The position numbers and the translations under genes were made by a program. Of a stretch of 64,000 bases of DNA, positions 35,500 to 47,138 are shown one piece after another. This DNA is from Euphorbia lathyris (taxonomy: Eukaryota > Streptophyta > Magnoliopsida > Malpighiales > Euphorbiaceae), in assembly GCF_963576675.1 (NCBI RefSeq), contig NC_088913.1, forward strand, positions 26,739,001 through 26,803,000, given 5' to 3'. The stretch's first letter is position 1; the number at the start of each line of letters is the position of its first letter. The notes beneath the pieces were generated by a model. It was not told where the DNA came from. It saw only the letters and a program-made list of their open reading frames with translations, and ran no database searches.

Positions 35500-35770
35500 T
35501 ATAACACTTTTTCTCATAATACATTCTCTAGAAATGCTAAGTGATGGCTGTTTTTTTGATTAAAGTCCTATTTGATCTTTTGTTATCCAAAATTTTATTA
35601 TTTACTGTATACGGTATCATTTGATAACATTCGTCCATTAAAAAATTCACATGAGTGATATTTGATCCATTTAGATGAAAAATTATCCAAGTATTAAATT
35701 TTCAGTATGACACAATTTTAAACACGTTACATATATATGTATCAATTATTTTTATTTTTTCTCTAAATGG
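35500..35770. repeat. Left arm of a separated inverted repeat
   Basis: This segment (ACATTCTCTAGAAATGC, GTATCATTTGATAACATT, TTTGATCCATTTAGATGAAA) matches the reverse complement of 51326-51577 plus 40862-40902, where the minus-strand LTR element has split the other copy. The copies are diverged. They may be the terminal repeats of one large old element or two independent copies of a dispersed repeat. Confidence 0.65.
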
Positions 35771-36107
35771 ATGAATAATGAATTTTTACTTTTTTATTTA
35801 TTTATCCACCGATAAAGTTTAGGAAAAAATATAAAAATAATCCGTGTGCTTACACTTGTTTTCGATCGGCACCCTTGTGGTTTAAAAGTTTACAAAATGG
35901 TACATTGAGATTCATTCTGTTAGCAAACATATACCAAATTAACTAACGTTGTTAAAAGTAAAAGGAAAAAGAGTTAATTTGGTCCTTAGATTTATTTATT
36001 TTATAAATTAACCCTCTTATTATCTAGTTATCACAAACAAACCCCAAAATAAAAAATAAAAATAAAAAACACCACCTTCTACATCTCTTTTTAATTTCTT
36101 AAAATGA

Positions 36108-37274
36108 GGTAGAAAATCAACTTGGCAAGAAAGTAAAAGCGCTCCGGTCTGATAGAGGGGGCGAATACTTGAGCCAAGAGTTTGTCTCATTCTTGACAAA
36201 GTGTGGGATTGTTTCCCAACTCACTCCTCCTGGTACACCCTAATGGAATGGAGTGTCAAAAAGGAGGAATAGGACCCTGCTCGACATGGTTCGCTCAATG
36301 ATGAGTCAAGCTTCTCTCCCTATCTCCTTTTGGGGATTTCCTTTGGAAACTGCTGCTCATATAATTAACAATACACCATATGAATTATGGACGGGCCGAA
36401 AGCCCAACATTTCCTTCATAAAGATTTGGGGCTGTGATGCACATGTTAAGAAATTGATAAGTGGCAAACTAGAGTCCAGATTTGTTAAATGTCAGTTCGT
36501 GGGTTACCCTAAGGAAACTAAGGGTTATTACTTCTACAACCCAGCCGAAAATAAAACATTCGTGGCTAGGTTTGCAGTCTTTTTGGAAAAGGAATTCCTT
36601 TCCAAAGTAGACAGTGGGAGAAATATTGATCTCGCTGAGATTCAAGACTAACTGACTCCTACAGCAGAGGCTGAGGATGCTCAAGTAACTGATTTAGGTC
36701 CTCAAGAAATTGAGGAGGCTGAATTAGTTACACAAGAACCTATAAGGTTTGATAGGACATGTCATCACCCGAAAGGTACGGCTTTGTCGTGACTGATGAT
36801 CGGGATTTTATGGTCGTTGACCAGGAGGAACCCAAGACTTATCACGAGCCTATTGAAATCCCGCATTCAGATCAATGGCATAAAGCCATAGAGGCTGAGA
36901 TGCAGTCTATACATGATAACCAAATGTAGAACTTGGTGGATCCACCTTTGGGTGTTAAAATGAAAGGCTGTAGGTGGTTTTCTCAAGTAGATTCATACAG
37001 AATTCTGATGAACCGTGTGTATATGAAATTCAGTGGGAGCATATCCAGTTTCCTAATATTGTATGTCGATGACATACTGCTCATTGGAGGCAATATATTA
37101 ACACTGCAAGGATCAAGTAGTGGTTGAGTAAATGCTTCACAATGAAAGACTTAGGAGAAGCCGATTAAGATCTACAAGGTTAGATCCAACCGACTTCTAG
37201 GCTTGAGTCAGACATCGTACATAGACAAGAATCCATCATGTACTCTATGTTATGTATAAAGCCAGATGTTGCGT
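36108..37274 (+). pseudogene. Ty1/copia pol fragment: integrase core and partial reverse transcriptase
   Basis: The frame opens EVENQLGKKVKALRSDRGGEY, the integrase segment with the catalytic Asp. It meets a stop where Gln is expected in PGTPQWNG, and then reads NGVSKRRNRTLLDMVRSMMS. In the family this motif is GVSERRN, so the catalytic Glu is replaced by Lys. It continues through WGFPLETAAHIINN and KIWGCDAHVK. After a stop at about 36649 the reverse transcriptase begins (HSDQWHKAIEAEMQSI). An internal deletion then joins its N-terminal part to the FLILYVDDILLIGG motif, ending at CFTMKDLGEAD and SQTSYIDK. Coding resemblance stops at about 37274. It is a long-dead copy with no LTRs attached. 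Confidence 0.9.
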
Positions 37275-37525
37275 TACTACAACAAATCATCACTTGCGCC
37301 ACGAAATATGCCACATGAATTCAAAATTCGTGGCATATTTCCATTTAGCCATGTGAAAATTAGATTCCACTAAAAACTTATAATCATATGATTTTTTTAT
37401 GTCACGGGTAATTTGGTTTTCGTGGCAAACATATAGTTATGTCACGAATTTTGCCACAATAGAATCTTTTCCGTGGCTAAATCTAGGTATGCCACACAAA
37501 AAAAATTATTCATGGTACAAGTGTA
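37275..37525 (+). mobile_element. CACTA-like transposon end with subterminal repeats
   Basis: At the point where the copia sequence breaks off, TACTACAACAAATC resembles a CACTA terminus (CACTACAA.AAA, first base changed). The next 240 bp contain many short direct and inverted copies of GCCACGAA/TTCGTGGC (for example ATTCGTGGCATATTTCC, TTTTCGTGGCAAAC, TATGCCACACA), the pattern of En/Spm subterminal repeats. I did not find the opposite end in the window. Confidence 0.6.
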
Positions 37526-38160
37526 AATAATATTTTTTTAACATTAATGAGTAAATAAAAAAAAACCTTATAGAAAAAGATTTACTAAAATTTTCTAATC
37601 AATTGTTTTCCTCCAAATATTTCGTTTCCCAAACAAAAAGAAAAAAGCTTTAGTGGAGAAGACCATTGTCCTCCCCATTGACGATTATACCGAGCCTGAA
37701 GAGGTCCTATGCAACTAGGATTCTATTCTTTTGCAGTTTAATCTTTCCTGGTATGATATGAGCTCTCTCTATTATCAAATCAAGGACATTCTAAGCATGG
37801 ATTTGGGTTTACTTTTTAGGTTTACATTCTATTCTACAATTTTATCTCATTTTGGTTCGATGTCTTGCTCTGATTTTAGCTTTGGTAAAATAAGCTCAAA
37901 TGGGATTATCAGACTACAAAAATTACTGAATTCAAGGTACGATTCATTGATTATACTGTCGTATAGTCGATTTTTATGGCTTTTGCTTCAAAATCTTATT
38001 CAATTCCGCCAAAAGAAATGCCTCCCTGGTTTTGTATATATCAATTTTACTTTTTATTGTGTAATTTTAGATGTCTTGCTCTCCTTTTAGAAGCGAGAAG
38101 AGAAATTTCTCTCTATTTGTATATGAAATAGGGTTATGATTTCTCTCATATTTCTTTTAA
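37526..38160 (+). other. Gene-like fragment of unknown origin, possibly captured
   Basis: A short stretch at about 37650-37714 reads ALVEKTIVLPIDDYTEPEEV and stops. It is richer in GC than its surroundings and could be a remnant of a real exon, but I do not recognise it. The following open frame (37731-38090, 119 codons) is rich in Phe, Leu and Ser, matches no family I know, and has the composition of AT-rich intron or UTR sequence. Sitting behind a CACTA end, the block may be captured host sequence. Confidence 0.3.
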
Positions 38161-38162
38161 TC

Positions 38163-38280
38163 TACAAGTTATAGGCTCTTGCTTTTACACTCTCCACAGA
38201 ACTCTCATCCTTCCAAAAAAAAATCTACAAGTTATAGGCTCCTGCTTTTACACTCTCCACACAACTCTCATCCTTCCATG
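38163..38280. repeat. Tandem duplication, about 64 bp
   Basis: ATCTACAAGTTATAGGCTC.TGCTTTTACACTCTCCACA.AACTCTCATCCTTCCA occurs twice, separated by a run of A, with two substitutions between copies. It looks like a transcript-type 5' leader (pyrimidine-rich) duplicated in place. Confidence 0.8.
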
Positions 38281-38485
38281 TATCTTTTTGGTAAGTGTTT
38301 GCTCCATTTTTTAGGGTTTCTTTTGATTTTTTTATATTTATTATAAAGCTTTGTTCCACTCCATGTTCATAGTTTGAGATAAATAGAATCTATTGTTGTT
38401 AAAACGAGATTTATCAAATTAAGGATTATTTCTGATCCAATCTATTGTTTTTGTGCTATAAAAGATGAAACATCATTTGTTTTTG

Positions 38486-38800
38486 GGATAAGGTGTGGTT
38501 TTTTGGAAGTATCAATTAAGGCTACAAAATAGCACCAATATAGGCTTAACGTTTAAAAAAGTATCAATTTAGGCATCGGGAACGAATTGAGCACGTCATT
38601 CTTATTACTCCATTAAGTTCTGACTTCTCCCTCCACGTACAATTGACAGAACTCAACGGAGTAATATCAATTACATGTCTCGTTCTGTTATCGAAGCCTA
38701 AATTAGTACATTTTTTAAACGTTAAGCCTATATTGGTGCTATACATTAAGCCTAAATTGGTACTTTCCCCAAAACCATATACCTATTTTAATACCTTATC
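38486..38800. mobile_element. Putative MITE with about 95-bp inverted repeats
   Basis: GCACCAATATAGGCTTAACG near 38534 and its reverse complement near 38717 lie in two inverted arms (38486-38580 and 38690-38800) that match imperfectly, including GATAAGGT at the outer ends. The loop is about 100 bp. No target duplication could be settled, so the superfamily is open. Confidence 0.6.
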
Positions 38801-39512
38801 CGCTTGTTTTTCTCTTGTTCCTTTACTAATCAGGTGTGGATTGTGATTTCTAGGAAGTGTCATATGCCTTTGGCTCAATTCTCCTGGTCACATTGTGTGT
38901 CATGGCTGTGATGGAAAGCTTTAGGAAACACAACTCTTGCTCAAATACATTGTTTTAGAACTGCTGTCACTATTTAAGTTGTTTGGAAGTCTATAAATTT
39001 GCTTTGTTTACAGCAAAAAGTGACTCGGTCCATGTGATGATTAAAGAGATTGTTAATATTATTAAGGCTAGGCTCCATACTAATAGAAATGGTGATTTGT
39101 CAATTTGGGGGACTCATCTTGATGATTTTGTTGTGTTTTGTTTAGGGATTTGGTGACAAGTTTGCCGAGTTTTTTTTTTTATTTTAGTGGGTTCTGTTAT
39201 ATAGTTTGTTGTGTTCTGTCTTTCCAGACCATGGTTTTTTATATGTTTAGTTCTGATTTATAAAATGATTGCTTAGTGTTAAAAGAATAGAATCAATTGA
39301 AGTGGACACATTGGCATAAATTTATATGCTTAGGGCTTGGTGTTTGATTAGCGTTTTACATGGTGCTTGTCTGGTGAGTTGCTGCTTTTTTATCAATTCC
39401 AATTTCAGGGCATTTATTGTTTTGCATGGCTGTTTTTTATGTTTGCTATTTGGTTGTAATTGGTTGCATTCATTCATAGATATTCCATAAGGTTTGCATT
39501 TTCTTATTTTAT
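38801..39512. other. Intergenic
   Basis: No gene or repeat is recognised. The small open frames here are short and lack family features. Confidence 0.5.
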
Positions 39513-39800
39513 TAAATTTAAGGGTAATGATATATACCACCCTTAGGGCTGTACATTAGTATTTAATAGGATAGTATATTTATGTGTATTTATAATATTT
39601 GTATATATTGTTGTATTGAACTTTTGAATAAATTAAATACAATTGTATATTTCCAATATTTATATTAATAGGTTTTGTTGTATTTAAAATTTCAATGTAA
39701 TAATAAATGTAAATAATACACTAATAAATATAAATATACTATCCTATTAAATGCTAATATACAACCCTAAGAGCTGTATATATCATTACCCTAAATTTAA
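39513..39800. mobile_element. MULE-type MITE, 270 bp, 9-bp TSD
   Basis: The element 39522-39791 starts GGGTAATGATATATACCACC and ends with the inverse. Inverted repeats of about 80 bp include GTATTTAATAGGATAGTATA. It is flanked by TAAATTTAA at 39513-39521 and 39792-39800, a perfect 9-bp duplication. There is no coding capacity. Confidence 0.9.
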
Positions 39801-40897
39801 ACACTTTAATAATAGGGACAAAATTAGATATTATTCCCAATATAAAAGTATAATTTGTTACTCTCTTTTGAGAAAAGAAAGCATGAAGCCATAAATACTT
39901 AAACTTTTATTAAATTGTTGACTTTCATACCATTTAAAGCTCTTGGTGGATGTGCCCATTTTCATAAAAGCAATTATGGGGAACACAAATGTGTCGTAAC
40001 AGCCTTGCAGGATTCATGTACGAGTATAAATTAGGGTAAATAATTATAAAGTCATTATGTTTTTACTTAACCTACTAATAGATCCATCATGTTATCATAA
40101 TGTTTTTAAGTTTTACCTTAATTAACTCTTCAGTCCATTTATTTATTTTTATATATAAAAGTACAAAATTACCCATAATTATACAAATAAAATAACTTAT
40201 CTTCTAGTTTTTAAATTTAATCAAAATAGTTTTAATGAAGTTTGTATAGTATATGTACACCAAAATTCTTATACTTGTATATATTAGTTATAAAAAGATT
40301 ATATTTCTTATTCTCCATGAAAAAATCGCTTTTGTAATTTTATCTAGTTTTACTCCTATTTTCATAATTTTTACAATATTTATCATTTCATATTTGTAAT
40401 GAACAAGTTATACACTATTAAATTAAAATTTATAATATATGAAAATTAATAAAACAACTAACTTTTTTTTTTGGTAAGAAGGGAAGAAAAAAAACAAACA
40501 AACAACTAACTAATATTGGAAAGATTATTATTATAAAGAAAAAAAATATTATAAAGAAAAAAAACATAAAATAGGAAATGGATATTCTATTACTAAAATA
40601 TATAGGAAATGGATATTCTTAGATCTGTTCTCATTATTTATCATTAAAAGTAAATTTGCTTATTTGGCCATACAAATCATTAATTTTTGTATTATTATTT
40701 TTCTATAACATTTATCTCATTTGGTATAACTATAGATGACATTTAATTTATTTTAGTTTGGACGAAAATTTATCCAATTTCATAAAAAAAAAATTTGCAT
40801 ATCACAATTGCTTTGACATGTATACATCACAATTGTTTTAATTATTTTTTTCCATATAGATTTTATATGGGAATAAATGAGAAAAAAATTATAATTT
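39801..40897. other. AT-rich intergenic sequence
   Basis: No supported feature until the last about 40 bp, which belong to the inverted repeat arm split by the LTR element that follows. Confidence 0.5.
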
Positions 40898-40902
40898 GAT
40901 AC

Positions 40903-43528
40903 TGTTAAAAATTGTTAGTGATATTTTCGAAATATGCTAATTTCAACCTTGTCACGTGTGGTTAGGGTGCGGGCGTGCCAGAGAAATTATTTCTCAATTA
41001 TTAAAGACGGTTAAGTTTGTGAAATTATGCGCCGAAAACATGAATTCTAATCGAAACGATTGTCGAGGGACGCAAGGATTGAAAAAGTCCCTCTTGGGTC
41101 TCTAGCGCCGTTATAAAAACTTTGCTAGATTAATTATTTTGATTAAGCTAACCGTATAAATTGAAGACGGGTAAAATAAAGAAATTAAAAGTGCGAAGTT
41201 GACACGAGATTTGGTGAAAAAATTGGTATTTTATTGATTTGATCAATGTTTGAATACATATGTTCAAAAAGCATGAAATTGAAAATGAATTACAATTGAA
41301 AATTTTCTATACTAAACATATAGACAATCAATTGAATTAGGAAAAAACAAATCAATACAAGGAATTGAAATACAATTAAAATAAAATTGAAATTCAACGA
41401 CAAACTCGGAGCCACAATAGCTATCTCGGCTGGACGTTGAACTTTGATGTCGGCTTGAAGTTCTCGGAGCACTGCGGTCAGTTGGCCCCGTATGGAATAT
41501 GATCTTGACAATGTCAAAACGTGTGGTAGGCAAATGGGACAGATTTAACCTTTGACTTCGGTGGGCTCGATTGAATGCTTACGAATGCGGAATTGGACGA
41601 GTAAATAGGCTAAATTTAACTTCGGGAGGTCAGGAACAAACTTATATAAGGAATCTAAGGCTAAAACAGACTCTAAATGGATGAAATTGAGTTTTGATAA
41701 CAACTGGACGAATCTAGAAAATTCTGGGAACAGACTAGCTAAAAGAATTTGGTCTGTAAAGATTGGCTTGTAACTATAGTTTCTCAGCACGGAATTGGGA
41801 AAATAAATATACTAGATTGAAATTCAAGACGTCAGGAACAACTTTGTTGAAGGGATCGAAAGCAAAAAATGAATTTAAATTGACGAAATTGGGCTTTAAA
41901 AATACTTGGATGAATCTGGAAAATTAATTTGAAAACAGAATTCTAACTAAGAATTGAGCAAATTAAAGGCTTGGGAATGCTAAACTGAATTGCAAAAAGG
42001 GTAAATTTCAAAAAAAAACCCCTGTGGTTTCACTTTTTTACCAAAAAAGGACCGTGGTTTTTTTCGTTTCAAATACAGGACTGTGGTTTATTCCGTTACA
42101 CTATTTACGGATTTGGTGTAGATGCCGTTAATTTGCTGACGTGGCTGAAGGGCAATTATGGGTTTTTAAAAAAATTGGGATAAATTTTTTCAAAAAAAAC
42201 CCTGTGGTTTCACTTTTTTGCAGAAAAAGGATTGTGGTTTTTTTTCTTTTCAAATACTGGACTGTGATTTATTCCATTACACTATTTACGGATTTAGTGA
42301 AGATGTCGTTTATTTGCAGACGTGGCTGAAGGGCAAATATGAGTTTTTAAAAAAAATGACTATAAAAGGCCTTGAACAACCATGTGAGATTGCGCTCATG
42401 TGAGATTTTATAGTCAATATTGTAGCCACAAAATAGTTATAAAAAATTCATCGGTAAATATTGTAGACCCAAAATAGTTATAAAAAATTTATTGATCAAT
42501 TTTTAAAAAAATCCATATTTACTCTTCAGCCACATTAGCAAATAAACGACATCTTCACCAAATCCGTAAATAGTTAAAGAATAAATCACAGTCCTGTATT
42601 TGAAAAGAAAAAAAACCATAGTCCTTTTTCTGCAAAAAATTGAAACCATAGGGTTTTTTTTTAAATTTACCCTAATTTTTTTAAAAACCCATAATTGCCC
42701 TTCAGCCACGTCAGCAAATTAACGGCATCTTCACCAAATCCGTAAATAGTGTAACGGAATAAACCAAAGTCCTGTATTTGAAACGAAAAAAACCACAGTC
42801 CTTTTTTGGCAAAAAAGTGAAACCACAGGGGTTTTTTTTGAAATTTACCCTTGAAAAAACTTGGAAAGAGGCTATTGGAACTTGGATTAAAGCTAAAGGC
42901 AAGCTAAAAAGCTAGAAAAAGGAAATAAGAACTAAGAACTTGAAGAACAAAAAACAAAAAACTAAGAATTAAGCATTGAAGCTTTGAGAGGGGGTTTGTG
43001 TTGTGTTGAGTGTGATTTTTATGAGAGTGAGATGGTCTATTTATAGTTTTTTTGGAAGGGCAATTAGTGTTATTTTTCACCCCACTTCCCTTATATTTCT
43101 CTCAGAATTTCACCACAAATGACACCTCATCAACCAATTAAACTTTCATCAACCAATTCATAACTTCCTTCAAACTCTTCCAACTTCCACCAACTAACAT
43201 GCCACATCACTTAGCTAAATTAAGGTTAGGGAGAGATTTAAGGGTGGTCATAGGTGTGAGGAAGGGTTAGGTTTCGTGGGTCACCTTTAGGTGCGGTTCG
43301 GTGCGCATCGGGAAAATCGAATGAGACGAACGAAGCCCTGGAAATTAATTCCAGGGGTAGGTCTCACCGAGACCTAACAAACTTTTTATTTATTTATTTA
43401 TTATTATTTTTTGTTTTCCTTTTATTTTCTTATATAATTTTATTTTAATAAACTTACATTAAAATTAACTATATACTTTATTTACATATTTTTACATACA
43501 TAAATAAAATTTATTTATTGGGCCAACA
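40903..43528 (-). repeat. 3' LTR of the minus-strand element, with a MITE inserted
   Basis: On the plus strand it runs from TGTTAAAAATTGTTAG to TTGGGCCAACA. Without the MITE (852 bp plus a 9-bp duplication) it is 1765 bp, close to the 1781 bp of the 5' LTR. Near its minus-strand start it holds the hairpin AGGTCTC-ACC-GAGACCT. Confidence 0.88.
41990..42859. mobile_element. MULE-type MITE with doubled inverted repeats, 852 bp
   Basis: The element 41999-42850 begins GGGTAAATTTCAAAAAAAAC and ends with the inverse, flanked by TTGCAAAAA and TTGAAAAAA, a 9-bp duplication with one mismatch. The other LTR has the empty site CTGAATTGAAAAAACTTGG. Each arm contains the same roughly 175-bp sequence twice in tandem (outer copy from 41999, inner copy from about 42177; mirrored at about 42490-42675 and 42676-42850). 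Marker motifs are CCTGTGGTTTCACTTTTTT and TTTACGGATTT.GTG.AGATG. It has no coding sequence. Confidence 0.85.
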
Positions 43529-43545
43529 ATTGCCCCCCTCTTTTG
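43529..43545 (-). promoter_or_regulatory. Polypurine tract of the minus-strand element
   Basis: On the minus strand CAAAAGAGGGGGGCAAT directly precedes the 3' LTR start TGTTGGCCC. It would prime plus-strand synthesis. Confidence 0.75.
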
Positions 43546-43803
43546 TGTATAAATTGACTAGTATTGAAAATTTGTACACAAAAGAATGTATTTAGGATTT
43601 TTAAATCAATTTTTTTTATATGTATATATATTTTTTCTTTTGCTAATTTTTTTTTCGTAAACCAATTCTACCAATCTCCTAGAGGCTTCCACTTCTGAGA
43701 CCATCATGTTGCTCTTTTTGATACATTTTCTTTGCTAGTTGTTGTGCATTCAGTTTTAATATAGCGGCTGAAGCCACCGCTTCTTTTTCCAATATTGTCT
43801 TAA

Positions 43804-44628
43804 TCATGGAATCTCTTCGATTATTGGTTCATTGTAGAACGGCCTTCGATGAGGCACGATTGTCGTTGGCTTTAAGATATTCTTAGTCACTTCGCCATAT
43901 GATTGCTTTTTAAAGTTGGATCCGACTCGGATTGGGCCGATAGATTCTTCATAAAGCCTGGCTTCGACTATGTCTGAGTAGGTTTTGAATGGTTTCTCGT
44001 TCGTTCGGATAACTTCCACGTCGTCTTCTTTTCAAAATAGAAGGAGTTGGTGCAAATATGATGGGATGCATGAGTTGGAGTGAATCCAATCTCTTCCTAA
44101 AAGTGCTTGGTAGCTTGCAGTTGAATTTACTACGAAGAAAGCAGCCATGGCGGTGTGAGAGCCAATGGTGAGCTCCAAAGGTAGGACACCGTATGTCTTC
44201 GTGATTTCTCCCGTGAAGGCTGAAACCGACACCTCTGATGAGATTATGTCTTCCTCCGATTTGCTTAGGGCTAAGACCATCTTCATTGGCATGATGTTAA
44301 CAGCTGATCCATTGTCGATGAACACTCTAGAGATCGGTTTGCCATCTACAAAAGCCTTAATGTATAAAGGTTTAATGTGGCGAGTCATCCTTGGAGTGGG
44401 CTTGTCAAAGTAAACCCTCCTCATGTCATCTTCGACGGACGCCTTCGGTGTTGGATCTTCTCGCTCTTTGTGCTCAAGCTTAGGGGCTTCCTTCTTAGTG
44501 CATTCACCTCTAAAATTTGAAGGTAAGATCAAAGAGGTGGCCGCACAATCTGTCTATATGATGAAATCCCCCACACGGATTTGGATGCTCTTTTCTTGGT
44601 TTTTGCTTTTTTCTTTTGCGTCATTAGA
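43804..44628 (-). pseudogene. Retrotransposon aspartic protease domain and C-terminal tail
   Basis: From the solo LTR target site the minus strand reads into a frame (44532-44032) with KPLYIKAFVDGKPISRVFID, then DNGSAVNIMP, then SYQALLGRDWIHSN. The first is the active-site loop of a retroelement protease (usually D-S/T-G; here D-N-G-S), the last the conserved second motif. A frame break at about 44030 follows, and a further 71-codon frame (44019-43804; IGPIRVGSNFKKQSYGEV) runs to a stop just before the polypurine tract. The protease would cut the Gag polyprotein. No reverse transcriptase follows. Before the solo LTR arrived this joined the gag region. Confidence 0.82.
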
Positions 44629-44964
44629 TGTCACACCCGACCCTAAATGACATCGGGCATGAAAGGAAAATAGGATAACGAACTTCTAACAGTCTGAAAG
44701 TCGAACCTATTATCAAATAGATAAAAATTTATTTGGACTACCTAAAGTTTTATTAATTATTTAGCTTGGACTCGATAATTCTATCAAGCTTCCTACGTAT
44801 CCCGGATGTCTTTTAGTCTTTAAACCGGGAATCAAAGCCACGTAGTTCTACCTATTTTAGGTAGTTTCAATAGGTAGTTCTCTTAACTTATTAACTCGTT
44901 TTAACTTGTTGACACATTGAATGACACGCTAATACTTTAATTGGATATTTCAATTTGTTATAAT

Positions 44965-45056
<92 letters not shown>

Positions 45057-47138
45057 TTTTATCAAAACGAAACAAATCGAATAACATTTTATCAAAATGA
45101 ATCAAATCGAACAACGTTTTATGAAAACGAATCAAATCGAATAAACCGCCTTATCAAACCAATTCGTAATCAAAGAAACATTTTATCAAACAAACTCGTA
45201 ATCAAATAAATTGCTTTAACAAACCAACTCATAATCAATCAAACGTAAAACATTATAATTCAAATCATCAAGCATTTCCAAAACGTAATATAAAATTTGT
45301 GTGTGTGTTCATCCTCGAATTCCACCCGTGTAGCTTATCATAACATCAATCATATCAATAATCAAGATATCTCATTCATATCTCGCCTTGCGTAACGTTA
45401 GGACTACCAGCCGTGCACTCTGGCCATACCGCCCTTAGGTATGGTCTTACAACTTGCAACTCCTACCCCGAGCAATCCTAGATGGACAAAACCATTTTTT
45501 ATCTATCGTTCAAAATATTAAAACATCAAAAATCATATCTGGATTTCGATCCAAATCACATAAATATCAACAACAACCAAATCAGCTTTCTCAATCCAAA
45601 AATAGTTCGGATAAGATTGTCAAATTCATTTTCTAATTTTGAAAATATCACAATCATAAATAATTATTCTACAATCAAAATCAAAAGTATATAAACAATA
45701 TATTTCAAAAAATTTAATCAAAAGTATTCAAAATAACTCAAATATTATATAAATAATTTAAACTAAACATTTTCATCAAACCATTTATATTAGACCATTT
45801 ATGTTTGTTACCGAAATTGTAACGCGTAACGCTAACTTAGTATCATTATTTTCGACCGAATATACCGTTAGAGTCATTCTGTTGTCATAAGTCTATCGTA
45901 CTAATTTTTATCTTCGAATTCTCTAAATCTATAAATATTCGAATTTTGACCATTTAAACTGACATCGTTAATTCCGACCGAATGTTCAGTTAGACTCGTT
46001 ATATTAGGATAAATTACTTGGACTAATTTTATATTCAAATTTTATATTCGACTCTTCTGGGTAAATATCAGTATTAGTCCTTCTATTTCAACGTATTTTA
46101 ATTCTAGCTATTAAAGTTGCTTAAAATATTTTATTGATAGAATTTCAAATTATCAAAATATTCTTATTGGATTAATTTCAGCTATCACCAGAATAGTATT
46201 GTGCAACTCAAACCCGTATAGTTATTTTAGACTGACGTAGTTAATTTGAACTGATTATACCTCTAAACTCGTAACACTGCTAAGAGTTCATTAATACTGA
46301 ATTTCACGTTATTAAATCTAAAGGACAACTAGTCTAAAGTTTATATTTTTATTAGTAATTGATATACGCTAACTCATTAATCGTAAATTTATTAAAATTT
46401 GATGAAACTATCGAAACTAGTCTTACTCAAAATCATACTTATAATATTTAAAATAATTTAGATATAAAATTTCGTTACCGAAATGTTGTCGTTGGTCACC
46501 GAAAATTCATCGTAACGAAAATGTTGTCGTTGATCCGTTGAGAACTATTGGTTCATATCTAGATATGTATATGTATACCTCTCACTCCATACCTCCCTTA
46601 CCCTCACTTATTTGTATTGAAGTGATAATTAAAGGTAAAAATTTCATATCCCAAAAGTGTCATTTATATGGATAAAATTAATGACCATGTGACAAGCTTT
46701 GTAATTCACCAAAAATATGCTAATGTGTCATTATTTTGTTAAGTTTGATATAATAATCTTACAAGTGTCCCTCAACTCATCAAAACTTGCCATTACATGA
46801 GTGATGTGGATCATTTCTAATTTACCAACAAGACATTAGCATTCGTGAATGCCTTTCCATATATATATTTAATTAAAATATTATGAAATGATATACAATT
46901 TAGCTTTAAGTTGATACCCAAAACATTTAAGGTGGTTCAGAATGTGTTTAGAAACATAAAATACTAAACATTGAATTTTATAGGTATTTATTTTATTGCT
47001 TATTAGATTTAACATGTATAAATACTTCAATTTAAATCTCGAAAATATCGTTATAATTCCCAATTCTTCAAAATATCGTTATAATCTATTTTGAAAAAAA
47101 TAAGAATTAGAAATTTTAGACACGGACGTGACATTAGA
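44624..47138 (-). mobile_element. Solo LTR, 2505 bp, TSD TTAGA
   Basis: The segment 44629-47133 begins TGTCACACCCGACCC and ends GGACGTGACA, flanked by TTAGA at 44624-44628 and 47134-47138. It is clearly related to the solo LTR at 26428-28863 (shared GGCCATACCGCCCTTAGGTA, TCGAATTCCACCCGTGTAGC). It is inserted in the gag-protease region of the minus-strand element. An (AT)n tract of about 85 bp lies at 44969-45053. Confidence 0.92.
44969..45053. repeat. (AT)n microsatellite
   Basis: About 42 dinucleotide repeats lie within the solo LTR, absent from its relative at 26428. The apparent Ile-Tyr open frame across it is an artefact. Confidence 0.95.

Noticed and set aside
37731..38090. 119-codon open frame as a membrane protein gene
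   Set aside because: The composition is that of AT-rich non-coding DNA read in frame, and there is no family motif, neighbouring exon or convincing promoter.
42141..42902. Open frames on both strands across the MITE at 41999-42850
   Set aside because: They mirror one another because the sequence is an inverted repeat, and the element has no coding role.
44950..45135. Minus-strand open frame with a long Ile-Tyr repeat
   Set aside because: It is a translation of the (AT)n microsatellite inside a solo LTR.
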